Positions 1-6,847 of a stretch of DNA of 10,993 nt are shown here, one piece after another. The number at the start of each line of letters is the position of its first letter. Positions within the stretch are counted from its first letter, which is position 1. Position numbers and translations under genes: made by a program. Under the pieces are notes generated by a model. It saw only the letters and a list, made by a program, of their open reading frames with translations. It was not told the DNA's origin and did no database searches. The stretch is from the NCBI GenBank assembly GCA_021203665.1, contig JAJQAT010000025.1, positions 1-10,993 on the forward strand, given 5' to 3'. Source of the stretch: Bacillota bacterium (GTDB taxonomy: Bacteria; Bacillota; Clostridia; UBA1381).

Positions 1-16
1 ATCTTCTATAATATCA

Positions 17-30
17 AATTTACGTAAATT
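17..30. repeat. 14-base perfect palindrome upstream of the ppx promoter
   Basis: AATTTACGTAAATT is a perfect palindrome centred between 23 and 24, ending 14 bases upstream of the -35 box. Its position fits an operator for an activator or repressor, but in such AT-rich DNA a chance palindrome is also plausible. No known regulator motif is recognised. Confidence 0.25.
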
Positions 31-44
31 AATCAAGAAAAATA

Positions 45-73
45 TTGAGATTTTTTTTATAATTATGTATAAT
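45..73 (+). promoter_or_regulatory. Sigma-A type promoter of the ppx-ppk-SDR operon
   Basis: The -35 element TTGAGA lies at 45-50 and the -10 element TATAAT at 68-73, separated by exactly 17 bases, so transcription should start near position 80. A second TATAAT at 58-63 has no matching -35 at proper distance. The surrounding DNA is very AT-rich. The first gene starts about 43 bases downstream of the predicted start site. The call rests on sequence match only. Confidence 0.7.
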
Positions 74-122
74 TGTCTTGAGAATGGAAAAATAAAAAAG
101 AGTTATAAATGAAAGGATATGA

Positions 123-1655
123 TTGAAGGTGTCAAGATATAAGGTTTTTGCGGCTATAGAGCTGGGTTCCACGGGAATAACAATGAAAATAGCGCAAATT
201 TCAAAAAGCAGCGGCATATCCGTTCTCGACACGGTAAGGTATGATATATCGTTGGGAAAGGATTCCTACGCGGTGGGTAAAATAAGCTACGGACTTGTGG
301 AAAAAATATGCGGGTGTTTTGAAAAATATCTGCTTATAATGAAGGGATACGGCGTCGAGGACTATGTTTGCTATGCAACAACAGCCGTGAGGGAGGCTTC
401 AAACAGCGAGTATATAATAGACCAGATTAATATAAGAACGGGAATAAAGGTAAGCATAATTTCAAACGAGGAGGAAAGATTTCTTCATAATAAGGCTCTC
501 GCGCTCAAATGCGATTATTTTGACAAGATAATTAAAGACGGAGCGGTTATAGTTGACGTTTCATCGGGAAGCGCTCAAATATCGTTTTATGAAAATTCAA
601 ATTTGCAGTTTTCGCAGAATGTTCCGATAGGCTCTATGAAGGTTCTTGAAATTTTATATTCGGAAAAGAATAATAATATGTATTCCTTCGGCATTATAGA
701 GGATTATATAAAATCTAATATAAATAACTATAAAAAGGTATTTTTCAAAAATCCGAATTATAAGTATTTTGTGGCTCTCGGAAATCAGGTAGAGCATATA
801 AAGAAAATATGCGGAATACAGGGAGATAAAATAGAATTAAAGGATTTAAATTATGTGTACGAGCTTATAAACGAAAGAGGATTTGAGTATATAGAGGAAA
901 AATACGATATTCCCTATGACAGCGTGCAGCTTATACTTCCGTCGATATTGTTTTACAAGATGTTTATAGAAAACGAAAAGGAAAAAAATATAATTGCCTC
1001 GGATATATCCCTTGTAGACGGAATATTGGTTGAGTATGCCGAAAAAAATTCATATACTCACACAAATCATATATTCACCGACGACATTATTTCAAGCGCG
1101 AAGTATTACGCCGGCAAATATGACGTAAGCCGCCGCCATTACAATAAGGTGACGGAAAACGGAATGTGTATTATGAATACCCTGTCAAAAAAGTTCGGAC
1201 TTTCAAAGCGTCATCTTGTACTGCTTAAGGTAGCGTCTATCTTTGAGGATACCGGTTATTATATAAATCTGAACGGGTACAATAAATATTCGTATGACAT
1301 TATAAAGGCAAATCCGATTCTCGGACTTTCACAAAAGGAAACCGAAATTATTTCATGTGTTGTGCTGTTCCAAAACGGTGTGTTCAGCTTTCCGGAATAC
1401 AACAATTACTCAAAGAACAGAAAGCTGCTTATATCAAAGCTCGCCGCGGTTCTTTCGCTGGCAAAGGCGCTTGATGTGGAATATAATCAAAAGATAGAAA
1501 AAATTAAATCATCCGTAAGAAGCGGAAATCTTATAGTAACGGCATATACCGATGAGGATATAACGCTTGAAACAAGAGAATTTAATATAGCGGCGGAATT
1601 TTTTGAAGAGGTATTCGGAATAAAGGCTGTGCTTGTTAAGAAAGGATTGAAATAA
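123..1655 (+). CDS. Ppx/GppA phosphatase family protein, divergent (possible exopolyphosphatase)
   Basis: This 510-residue protein belongs to the Ppx/GppA family of the ASKHA actin-like ATPase fold, whose members hydrolyse polyphosphate or pppGpp. The family landmarks are visible but altered. The first phosphate loop reads AAIELGSTG (10-18), where the family usually has D-x-G-S-N. ATTAVREASN (85-94) and SNEEER (114-119) keep the catalytic-glutamate region. The second phosphate loop is DVSSGS (145-150) instead of the usual DIGGGS. The C-terminal HD-like domain reads FEDTG (374-378) and GYNKYS (385-390), where relatives usually have LHDIG and GHHKHS, so the expected histidines are gone. The start is TTG at 123, six bases after GAAAGG (111-116); GTG at 129 is the alternative. 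It sits 2 bases upstream of ppk, which supports a polyphosphate role. Whether it is still a hydrolase, or a binding or regulatory protein, cannot be told from sequence. Confidence 0.8.
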   Translation: MKVSRYKVFAAIELGSTGITMKIAQISKSSGISVLDTVRYDISLGKDSYAVGKISYGLVEKICGCFEKYLLIMKGYGVEDYVCYATTAVREASNSEYIIDQINIRTGIKVSIISNEEERFLHNKALALKCDYFDKIIKDGAVIVDVSSGSAQISFYENSNLQFSQNVPIGSMKVLEILYSEKNNNMYSFGIIEDYIKSNINNYKKVFFKNPNYKYFVALGNQVEHIKKICGIQGDKIELKDLNYVYELINERGFEYIEEKYDIPYDSVQLILPSILFYKMFIENEKEKNIIASDISLVDGILVEYAEKNSYTHTNHIFTDDIISSAKYYAGKYDVSRRHYNKVTENGMCIMNTLSKKFGLSKRHLVLLKVASIFEDTGYYINLNGYNKYSYDIIKANPILGLSQKETEIISCVVLFQNGVFSFPEYNNYSKNRKLLISKLAAVLSLAKALDVEYNQKIEKIKSSVRSGNLIVTAYTDEDITLETREFNIAAEFFEEVFGIKAVLVKKGLK

Positions 1656-1657
1656 TA

Positions 1658-3763
1658 ATGATTGACTATACAGACAGTGAAAATTATATAAACAGAGAGC
1701 TTTCATGGCTGGATTTTAATATGCGTGTTTTGAGCGAGGCAAAGGATAAGGAAAATCCCTTATTTGAAAGGCTTAAATTTCTTGCCATAACAGGATCAAA
1801 CCTTGATGAGTTTTTTATGGTGCGCGTGGCGTCTTTAAAAAATATGGAAATATCCGATTATAAAAAGAAGGACGCGTCTGGACTTACTCCGACGGAGCAG
1901 CTTTCGGCAATCTCGGAAAAAACTCATAAAATGGTTGAGGAGCAATATAATACATATTCAAAAATGCTTGTTCCGAGGCTTGTGATGGAAAATATATGTA
2001 TACTTAACAGAAATAATCTTTCCGCCGAGCAGGAGGATTTTGTTGAGAGATATTTTAAAAACGAGATATATCCCGTTCTTACGCCGATGGCGGTGGATTC
2101 GTCAAGACCGTTTCCGCTTATTCAAAACAAGGTGCTTAATATATGCGCGCTCATAAAAAAGGAAAATAAGGAGCAGGCGTTCGCTACCGTTCAGATACCG
2201 TCTATATTCAAGCGCATAATAAAGCTGCCGTCAAGCGACAACAAAAGACAGTATATACTTTTGGAGGAAATAGTTCAGAAATTTTTACCCATGCTTTTTA
2301 TGGGATATGATGTTATATGCTCATATCCTTACAGGGTAATGAGGGACGCCGATATTCCAATCGATGAGGACGACAGCGAGGATTTGCTGCTTGAAATAGA
2401 AAAAAGTCTAAAGGAGCGCGAAAGAAGCGGAGTTATTCGTCTTGAGGTGGACTGCAATATTAAAAAGGAATTGCTTTCGATACTTAAAAAGGAGCTTAAG
2501 GTAAAAAATGACGATATTTACAAAATAAACGGTCCGATAGACTTAACGTTTTTAAATAAGCTGTACGGCGAGGACGGTTTTTCAAAGTACAAATACGAAC
2601 CCTTTAAGCCGCAGGTAAGACCGGAATTGAGAAATGTTGATTTGTTTGAAAAAATCCGTGAGGGAGATATACTTCTTCATCACCCATATGACAGCTTTTC
2701 AACCATAGTTGATTTAATAAAGCAGGCGGCGGTTGACGAGAATGTCCTCGCCATAAAGCAGACCCTTTACAGAGTAAGCGGAAATTCGCCGATTATAGAG
2801 GCTCTTTCCCGCGCGGCTGAAAATGGCAAGCAGGTAAGCGTGCTTGTGGAATTAAAGGCGCGATTCGACGAGGAAAACAATATTATATGGGCGAGAAAGC
2901 TCGAAAAAGCGGGCTGTCACGTCATATACGGTCTTTTGGGACTTAAAACCCACTCAAAAATAACGGAAATTGTCCGCCGCGAGGAGGACGGAATAAGAAG
3001 ATATGTTCATTTGGGAACGGGCAACTATAACGATATAACGGCTAATTTTTATACCGATATGGGACTTTTGACCTGTTCAAAGCTTATCGGCGACGACGCG
3101 GGAGCTTTCTTTAATATGATTTCGGGATTTTCGGAGCCATCACATTGGAATAAGCTTATTTTGGCGCCTAATTGGCTGAGAAAAAAGACCGAGGAAATGA
3201 TTGAACGTGAAATAAAGCATTCCGAGGAGGGAAGAAAGGCAAGAATTATAGCAAAGGTTAATTCCCTTGTCGATCCGGATATTATAGCTCTTTTGTATAG
3301 GGCGAGCCAAAGCGGCGTCAGGATAGACCTTATAGTGAGAGGAATTTGCGCGCTGCGCGCGGGAGTAGAGGGACTTTCCGAAAATATAACTGTTCGCTCG
3401 ATAGTGGGCAGATACCTTGAGCATACGAGAATTTATTACTTTTATAATGACGGACAGGAAAATGTGTTCTGCGCGAGCGCGGACTGGATGCAAAGAAATC
3501 TTAACAGGCGCGTGGAAATTATGTTTCCGATTGATGATGAAAATTTGAAAAAAGAGGTTATAAATGTTCTTGATATTCAGCTTGCCGACACAATGCGCGC
3601 GCATATACAAACCGACGGGGTTTATATAAAGGACAGACGCGGAAGAAAAAGGCTCGATTGTCAGGAATACTGTATGAATGAGGCTCTTGAAAGGTCAAAA
3701 ACAAAGGAAGAAAAAAAACCGGAAAGAGTGTTTATACCGAAAATGAAACCGGAGGAAGAATAG
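1658..3763 (+). CDS. ppk1: Polyphosphate kinase 1
   Basis: PPK1 reversibly transfers the ATP gamma-phosphate onto inorganic polyphosphate chains through a phosphohistidine intermediate, at the membrane or in the cytosol. The 701 residues are close to the E. coli length (688). The N-terminal domain carries the hallmark NRELSWLDFN (about 12-21) and GSNLDEFFMVRVASLK. The two phospholipase-D-like C-terminal domains are intact: GLKTHSK with His432, equivalent to the E. coli autophosphorylated His435, then RYVHLGTGNYN, and YLEHTRIYYF with His589, equivalent to His592. ADWMQRNLNRRVE completes the active site. The gene starts 2 bases after the ppx-like gene and is preceded by AAAGGA at 1641-1646. It ends 3 bases before the SDR gene, whose ribosome site GGAGG lies inside its last codons. 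Pairing of ppk with a ppx-family gene is common and suggests joint control of polyphosphate level. Confidence 0.97.
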   Translation: MIDYTDSENYINRELSWLDFNMRVLSEAKDKENPLFERLKFLAITGSNLDEFFMVRVASLKNMEISDYKKKDASGLTPTEQLSAISEKTHKMVEEQYNTYSKMLVPRLVMENICILNRNNLSAEQEDFVERYFKNEIYPVLTPMAVDSSRPFPLIQNKVLNICALIKKENKEQAFATVQIPSIFKRIIKLPSSDNKRQYILLEEIVQKFLPMLFMGYDVICSYPYRVMRDADIPIDEDDSEDLLLEIEKSLKERERSGVIRLEVDCNIKKELLSILKKELKVKNDDIYKINGPIDLTFLNKLYGEDGFSKYKYEPFKPQVRPELRNVDLFEKIREGDILLHHPYDSFSTIVDLIKQAAVDENVLAIKQTLYRVSGNSPIIEALSRAAENGKQVSVLVELKARFDEENNIIWARKLEKAGCHVIYGLLGLKTHSKITEIVRREEDGIRRYVHLGTGNYNDITANFYTDMGLLTCSKLIGDDAGAFFNMISGFSEPSHWNKLILAPNWLRKKTEEMIEREIKHSEEGRKARIIAKVNSLVDPDIIALLYRASQSGVRIDLIVRGICALRAGVEGLSENITVRSIVGRYLEHTRIYYFYNDGQENVFCASADWMQRNLNRRVEIMFPIDDENLKKEVINVLDIQLADTMRAHIQTDGVYIKDRRGRKRLDCQEYCMNEALERSKTKEEKKPERVFIPKMKPEEE

Positions 3764-3766
3764 AAT

Positions 3767-4483
3767 ATGAAAAATGTTTTAATAACCGGAGGAAGCCGCG
3801 GAATAGGAAGAGAATGCGCGTATGAATTTTCAAAAGCGGGATACAGAGTATTTCTTAACTATAACAATAGTCAAGCCGAAGCCGAGAAAATAAAAAACGA
3901 AACAGGCGCCGTTATTGTAAAGGCGGATATTTCAAAAGACGGCGAAGTCAAGGAAATGGCTGATTTCATTCATAAAAATTACGGCAAAGCAGACGTGATT
4001 GTGAATAACGCCGGAATAGCTCAGCAAAAGCTCTTTACGGATATTTCCGAAGGCGACTGGGACAGAATGTTCGACGTGAATATAAAGGGAATGTTTCTTG
4101 TAACAAAAGCATTTGTAAAGGATATGATTGCGAACCACAGCGGAAGCATTATAAATGTTTCGTCTATGTGGGGAGTAACCGGAGGAAGCTGCGAGGTGCA
4201 TTACAGCGCGTCAAAAGCCGCCGTGATAGGGTTTACAAAGGCTTTAGCAAAGGAGCTGGGTCCGTCCGGAATACGTGTAAACTGCATCGCGCCGGGTGTT
4301 ATTGAAACGGAAATGAACGGTCATTTAAGCGCCGAGGATTTGGAATGTCTTTGCGGTGAAACTCCGCTTGAAAGAACAGGAAAACCGAACGAGGTGGCAA
4401 AAGCGATACTTTTCCTTGCCGAAAATGATTCCTCTTTTATAACCGGACAGGTAATAAATGTTGACGGCGGTATGGTGATATAA
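3767..4483 (+). CDS. Short-chain dehydrogenase/reductase, FabG-like (possible YmfI-type EF-P 5-aminopentanone reductase)
   Basis: A 238-residue classical SDR, an NAD(P)H-dependent Rossmann-fold reductase. It shows TGGSRGIG (7-14) for the cofactor, VNNAG (79-83), and the catalytic tetrad Asn105, Ser133, Tyr146 and Lys150 in SSMWG and YSASK, with the PGVIETEM loop after it. Length and motifs fit 3-oxoacyl-ACP reductase (FabG). However, the stretches AQQKLFTDI (85-93), DWDRMFDVNIKGMF (97-110), SSMWG and GGSCEVHYSASKAA resemble, from memory, clostridial proteins related to B. subtilis YmfI, which reduces the 5-aminopentanone group on elongation factor P. No fatty-acid synthesis genes surround it, which argues against a dedicated FabG role. 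It is the last gene of the ppx-ppk operon, begins 3 bases after ppk and uses GGAGG at 3751-3755 with a long 11-base spacer. The SDR assignment is secure; the substrate is not. Confidence 0.85.
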   Translation: MKNVLITGGSRGIGRECAYEFSKAGYRVFLNYNNSQAEAEKIKNETGAVIVKADISKDGEVKEMADFIHKNYGKADVIVNNAGIAQQKLFTDISEGDWDRMFDVNIKGMFLVTKAFVKDMIANHSGSIINVSSMWGVTGGSCEVHYSASKAAVIGFTKALAKELGPSGIRVNCIAPGVIETEMNGHLSAEDLECLCGETPLERTGKPNEVAKAILFLAENDSSFITGQVINVDGGMVI

Positions 4484-4485
4484 CT

Positions 4486-4536
4486 AAAAGTAAGATGTCC
4501 CCGCCTCTATAGGCGGCGGGTTTCACTTACTTTTTT
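4486..4536 (+). terminator. Rho-independent terminator of the ppx-ppk-SDR operon
   Basis: Two bases after the SDR stop codon, AAAAGTAAG (4486-4494) pairs with CTTACTTTT (4526-4534). An inner GC-rich stem, CCGCC (4501-4505) with GGCGG (4512-4516), closes a six-base loop, and the hairpin runs into six T residues (4531-4536). The fold and the T-run fit intrinsic termination. Confidence 0.75.
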
Positions 4537-4628
4537 CAGTGGCGGCGTTGATTTGCAAGTAAGTCAACCATCCGCCACTGAAACGTTGAATGACGGGGCA
4601 AAGCCCCTTATTGAATATTAAACAATAA
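4537..4628. repeat. Cluster of inverted repeats between convergent transcripts
   Basis: Three further hairpins follow the operon terminator directly. CAGTGGCGG (4537-4545) pairs perfectly with CCGCCACTG (4572-4580), with a nested GTTGA/TCAAC (4547-4551 with 4564-4568). GGGGC (4595-4599) pairs with GCCCC (4603-4607) around an AAA loop. TTATTG (4608-4613) pairs with CAATAA (4623-4628). No open reading frame of note lies here. The block could be back-up termination, a transcribed structured tail, or a dispersed palindromic element; copies elsewhere in the genome cannot be seen from this window. Confidence 0.55.
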
Positions 4629-4655
4629 AAAAGACTGCTTTTGGGCAGTCTTTTT
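4628..4655 (-). terminator. Terminator of rnpB, probably bidirectional
   Basis: AAAAAGACTGC (4628-4638) and GCAGTCTTTTT (4645-4655) form a perfect 11-base stem with a six-base loop. On the minus strand it lies just after the RNase P RNA 3' end and is followed by a T-run. On the plus strand it also ends in five T, so it could stop transcripts from both sides of this convergent junction. Confidence 0.9.
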
Positions 4656-4656
4656 G

Positions 4657-4986
4657 AACGAGAGCAAATCTATAAGCCGGGTTTTGTATTAGACGATTAT
4701 CTATCTCGACGCAAAGTTACCAATGCGCTCCAGCCTTTCAAGGGAACACGCCGAGCAAGCTTAACATTCCCAAAGTTGCTCCGAGTGGGGTTTACACGGG
4801 AATTCAGTTGCCATCTTCCCTGTGCGCTCTTACCGCACATTTCCACAATCACCGTCCGACAAGCGGAGGCATTTATTTTCTGTTGCACTATCCTTAAAGT
4901 CGCCTTTACCGGCCGTTAGCCGGCACCCTGCTCTGTGGAGCCCGGACTTTCCTCACCGAAAACGGCGCAATCGTCTGACTTACTCT
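4657..4986 (-). ncRNA. rnpB: RNase P RNA, bacterial type A
   Basis: This is the catalytic RNA of RNase P, which cleaves 5' leaders from pre-tRNAs together with the RnpA protein. Read on the minus strand it has the conserved GAGGAAAGTCCGGGCTCC (plus positions 4937-4954) followed by CAGGGTGCC, then GTGCGGTAAGAGCGCAC (4822-4838), and near the 3' end ACCCGGCTTATA (4671-4682). The ends pair as expected: helix P1 joins GAGTAAGTC (4977-4985) to GATTTGCTC (4662-4670), and P2 joins AGACGATT to AATCGTCT (4969-4976 with 4691-4698). P3 is very short, a five-base stem with a TTTT loop. At about 330 nt it is at the small end for type A. The 5' end is set by the promoter start near 4985-4986; the 3' end is estimated from P1 and the terminator. 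Small open reading frames inside are spurious. Confidence 0.95.
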
Positions 4987-4992
4987 TTAATA

Positions 4993-5021
4993 ATTATACA
5001 ATATAATATCGAATCTGTCAA
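4993..5021 (-). promoter_or_regulatory. Perfect consensus sigma-A promoter of rnpB
   Basis: On the minus strand TTGACA (plus 5016-5021) and TATAAT (plus 4993-4998) are separated by exactly 17 bases, a full match to the housekeeping consensus. The predicted start at 4985-4986 coincides with the first base of helix P1. The TGA stop codon of the upstream Nif3-family gene (5018-5020) lies inside the -35 hexamer. Confidence 0.92.
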
Positions 5022-5794
5022 ACAAGATTAAAAATATCCTTGTTTTTTGATTTTATAATCTCAACTCCGGTGTCCTTTAAAATATCCTCGAATATATCCA
5101 TAACGCATATTTCCGTGGGATAATGTCCCGCGTCGATTACGCATATGCCTTTCTCCGTCATATCAATCATATTATGATATTTCATATCGCCGGTAATAAT
5201 TACATCGGCGCCCTTTTCATACGCGAGAGGAATAATCTCACTGCAGCTGCCGGAGGCAACCGCGACAGTGCTTATAATATTATCCGTGTTTCCCGATACG
5301 CGCAGAAACGGCGTGTTTAAAACCTCCTTACACTTCTTTGCAAATTCGCCGAATGTCATATCCTTCGGAAGCTTTCCTAAACGTCCGAGCCCCGCGGAGC
5401 TGTCATCGGTGTGTTGATCCAAAATTTTAACGTCCGTAAGATTAAACATTTTCGCAAGTCTGTCATTTATTCCGCCGCTTGCGGTATCCATATTCGTGTG
5501 AGCGGCAAAAAGAGTGATATTGTTTTCTATAAGAATTTTAAGCATTTGACCCGTCGCGGTCGAATAGTCAATACGCTTTATACCGCCCAAAAGTATCGGG
5601 TGATGCGAAACTATCATATCGGCTCCGTTTTCCGCCGCCTCCCTTACGGTATTTAAATTCGTGTCGAGAGTGACAAATATTTTTTTAACCTCTTTTTCGC
5701 CGTCGCCGCATAAAAGTCCCACATTATCCCAGGAATAAGCGAGCCTTTCGGGACAAAAGCTTTCAATTATTTCGATTATTTTATTCGCTTTCAT
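5018..5794 (-). CDS. Nif3-like dinuclear metal centre protein (DUF34/YqfO family)
   Basis: A 258-residue member of the Nif3/DUF34 family, often annotated as GTP cyclohydrolase I type 2 homologue; its true activity is unsettled. The metal ligands of the fold are present: SHHP (63-66), His99 and Asp103 in AAHTNMD, and His224 and Glu228 in DAGHYPTE. The N-terminal YSWDNVGLL is also typical. The length matches the short form; the roughly 370-residue B. subtilis YqfO carries an extra PII-like middle domain that is absent here. Its ATG lies inside the 3' end of trmK with a 14-base overlap, which suggests translational coupling, and GGAGAG sits 10 bases upstream. The trmK-nif3 pairing is conserved in Firmicutes (yqfN-yqfO). 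No terminator separates it from rnpB, so its transcript probably reads through to the terminator at 4628-4655. Confidence 0.93.
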   Translation of the reverse strand: MKANKIIEIIESFCPERLAYSWDNVGLLCGDGEKEVKKIFVTLDTNLNTVREAAENGADMIVSHHPILLGGIKRIDYSTATGQMLKILIENNITLFAAHTNMDTASGGINDRLAKMFNLTDVKILDQHTDDSSAGLGRLGKLPKDMTFGEFAKKCKEVLNTPFLRVSGNTDNIISTVAVASGSCSEIIPLAYEKGADVIITGDMKYHNMIDMTEKGICVIDAGHYPTEICVMDIFEDILKDTGVEIIKSKNKDIFNLV

Positions 5795-6452
5795 ATTTTT
5801 CCAACTCTCCTAACAGATATTTGTATAAATTCAGCTTTTCCTCGTCAATATCCTTTGAATTTTCAAGTCCTTTTATAATCTTTGTAAATTCGCGGTGCTT
5901 TTTATCATATAGATTTTTATAGTATTTGTGATTTTTGAGTGTTTTCGGAATGTGGTATTCTATTTCGCTTTTAAAAGGCTCCTGCCTGCCGTATTGAGCG
6001 GTTATTATATTATAAACCTTAAAGCCCTCAACGGCTATATCCTCGCCCGTAATCATAAAATTATTGCCGATAAGGTACTTTCTAAGCTCATTTTGAGCGT
6101 TCATAGGCTGAAGAACAAGACTGCAATTTTTAGCCTTTTCAATATCCTCGGCAATTATCTCACTTATCAGCACTCCGCCCATACCCGCGATAATTACGGT
6201 GTCCGCCTCGCCGTTGTCAAAAACGGATAAGCCGCCGCCGAGCCTTACCTCTATACGGTCGGACAGGTTATGATTATGAACATTCGCGCGGGCAATTTCC
6301 ACCGGTCCGCGGCGTATATCGCCGGCTATTACATGCTCCGCAATATTGTTTTCAATCAAATATATCGGAATATACGCGTGGTCGGTGCCGATGTCGGCAA
6401 TTCTTGCTCCGGTTGTGTGGTCGATTATACATTTTAAACGCGGTGTAATCAC
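5781..6452 (-). CDS. trmK: tRNA (adenine(22)-N(1))-methyltransferase, TrmK family
   Basis: TrmK uses S-adenosylmethionine to methylate N1 of A22 in the D-loop region of bacterial tRNAs. The 223 residues begin with the family pattern ITPRLKCI and carry the SAM-binding loop ADIGTDHAYIP (19-29), then VIAGDI and IIAGMGG, and LQPMN, all characteristic of the TrmK/YqfN family. The C-terminal part, rich in Lys and Glu, fits the helical extension of the family. The start is GTG at 6450-6452, with GGAGGAT (plus 6457-6463) five to six bases upstream, a strong ribosome site that fixes the start. The gene ends inside the Nif3-family gene. In B. subtilis this pair follows sigA; here there is no sigA, only a 500-base spacer and serS upstream. 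I could not find a convincing promoter in the spacer. Confidence 0.93.
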   Translation of the reverse strand: MITPRLKCIIDHTTGARIADIGTDHAYIPIYLIENNIAEHVIAGDIRRGPVEIARANVHNHNLSDRIEVRLGGGLSVFDNGEADTVIIAGMGGVLISEIIAEDIEKAKNCSLVLQPMNAQNELRKYLIGNNFMITGEDIAVEGFKVYNIITAQYGRQEPFKSEIEYHIPKTLKNHKYYKNLYDKKHREFTKIIKGLENSKDIDEEKLNLYKYLLGELEKYESE

Positions 6453-6557
6453 AAAAATCCTCCAAAATACAAAAATTTAGCTTTTCCGTTTATCCCTGTA
6501 TTTATACACGCGGTGTGGAGAGCGGTATCCGGCGTATAAGCCCTCAAAAATGACTTT

Positions 6558-6569
6558 AAACCGCGGTTT
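6558..6569. repeat. Palindrome AAACCGCGGTTT with related copy at 6746
   Basis: AAACCGCGGTTT is a perfect 12-base palindrome. The overlapping 10-mer TTAAACCGCG occurs twice in the spacer, at 6556-6565 and 6746-6755. The second copy is the left arm of a small hairpin, CTTAAA (6745-6750) with TTTAAG (6758-6763). Function unknown; a repressor site for the trmK operon is one possibility. Confidence 0.35.
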
Positions 6570-6587
6570 TATTCCGACAAAGCCGAT

Positions 6588-6805
6588 TTATCCGCATTTT
6601 CCTCTTAAAAACGGTGTTTAAATCGGTAAATTTATGTAATTCAAATTTGTAAACCTAAAAAACCGCACAGCTAAGCCGTTTTTTTAATTATAAAAATTAT
6701 CCGCAAAACGTGGATAACTATGTGGATAACGTGGATAACTTTTTCTTAAACCGCGTTTTTAAGTCATTTTCGCGTGGATAATCGGAAAATTTATGATGTT
6801 GATAA
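6588..6805. other. DnaA-box cluster (possible origin-like or DnaA-titrating site)
   Basis: Against the consensus TTATCCACA, 9-mers with at most one mismatch occur at 6588-6596 and 6697-6705 (TTATCCGCA, plus strand) and on the minus strand at 6710-6718, 6721-6729 (perfect match), 6730-6738, 6773-6781 (all others TTATCCACG) and 6797-6805 (TTATCAACA). Three of them are packed within 29 bases, all in the same orientation. Flanking AT-rich tracts could serve as an unwinding region. The partition locus next door is the usual neighbour of oriC, but no dnaA, dnaN, rpmH or gidA gene is seen, and gene orientation favours an origin to the right of the window. A secondary DnaA-binding cluster or regulatory site is therefore equally likely. 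Confidence 0.6.
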
Positions 6806-6847
6806 GTTAAAATCAACCGTAATTTGGTTTACATAAAACCATAACAA

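Noticed and set aside
3140..3610. Minus-strand open frame of 156 codons
   Set aside because: It is antisense to the catalytic part of ppk1, with no ribosome site or domain.
4641..5031. Open reading frames of 63-92 codons on both strands
   Set aside because: They lie inside the RNase P RNA gene and its promoter; the RNA is clearly identified and the peptides have no recognisable features.
6490..6510. TTATCCCTG and TTATACACG as extra DnaA boxes
   Set aside because: Two mismatches each from TTATCCACA, and they lie apart from the main cluster; too weak to count.
6502..6530. TATAAA on the minus strand as a trmK promoter -10
   Set aside because: No acceptable -35 at 16-18 bases and no proper extended -10; not supported.
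6571..6582. Spo0A-box-like TTTGTCGGAA on the minus strand
   Set aside because: One mismatch to a short motif, single copy, with no sporulation gene nearby; chance match is likely.
6657..6687. Possible terminator made of AAAAAAC and GTTTTTT arms
   Set aside because: The core has mismatches and little GC, and no gene ends nearby, so it is only mentioned as a weak structure.
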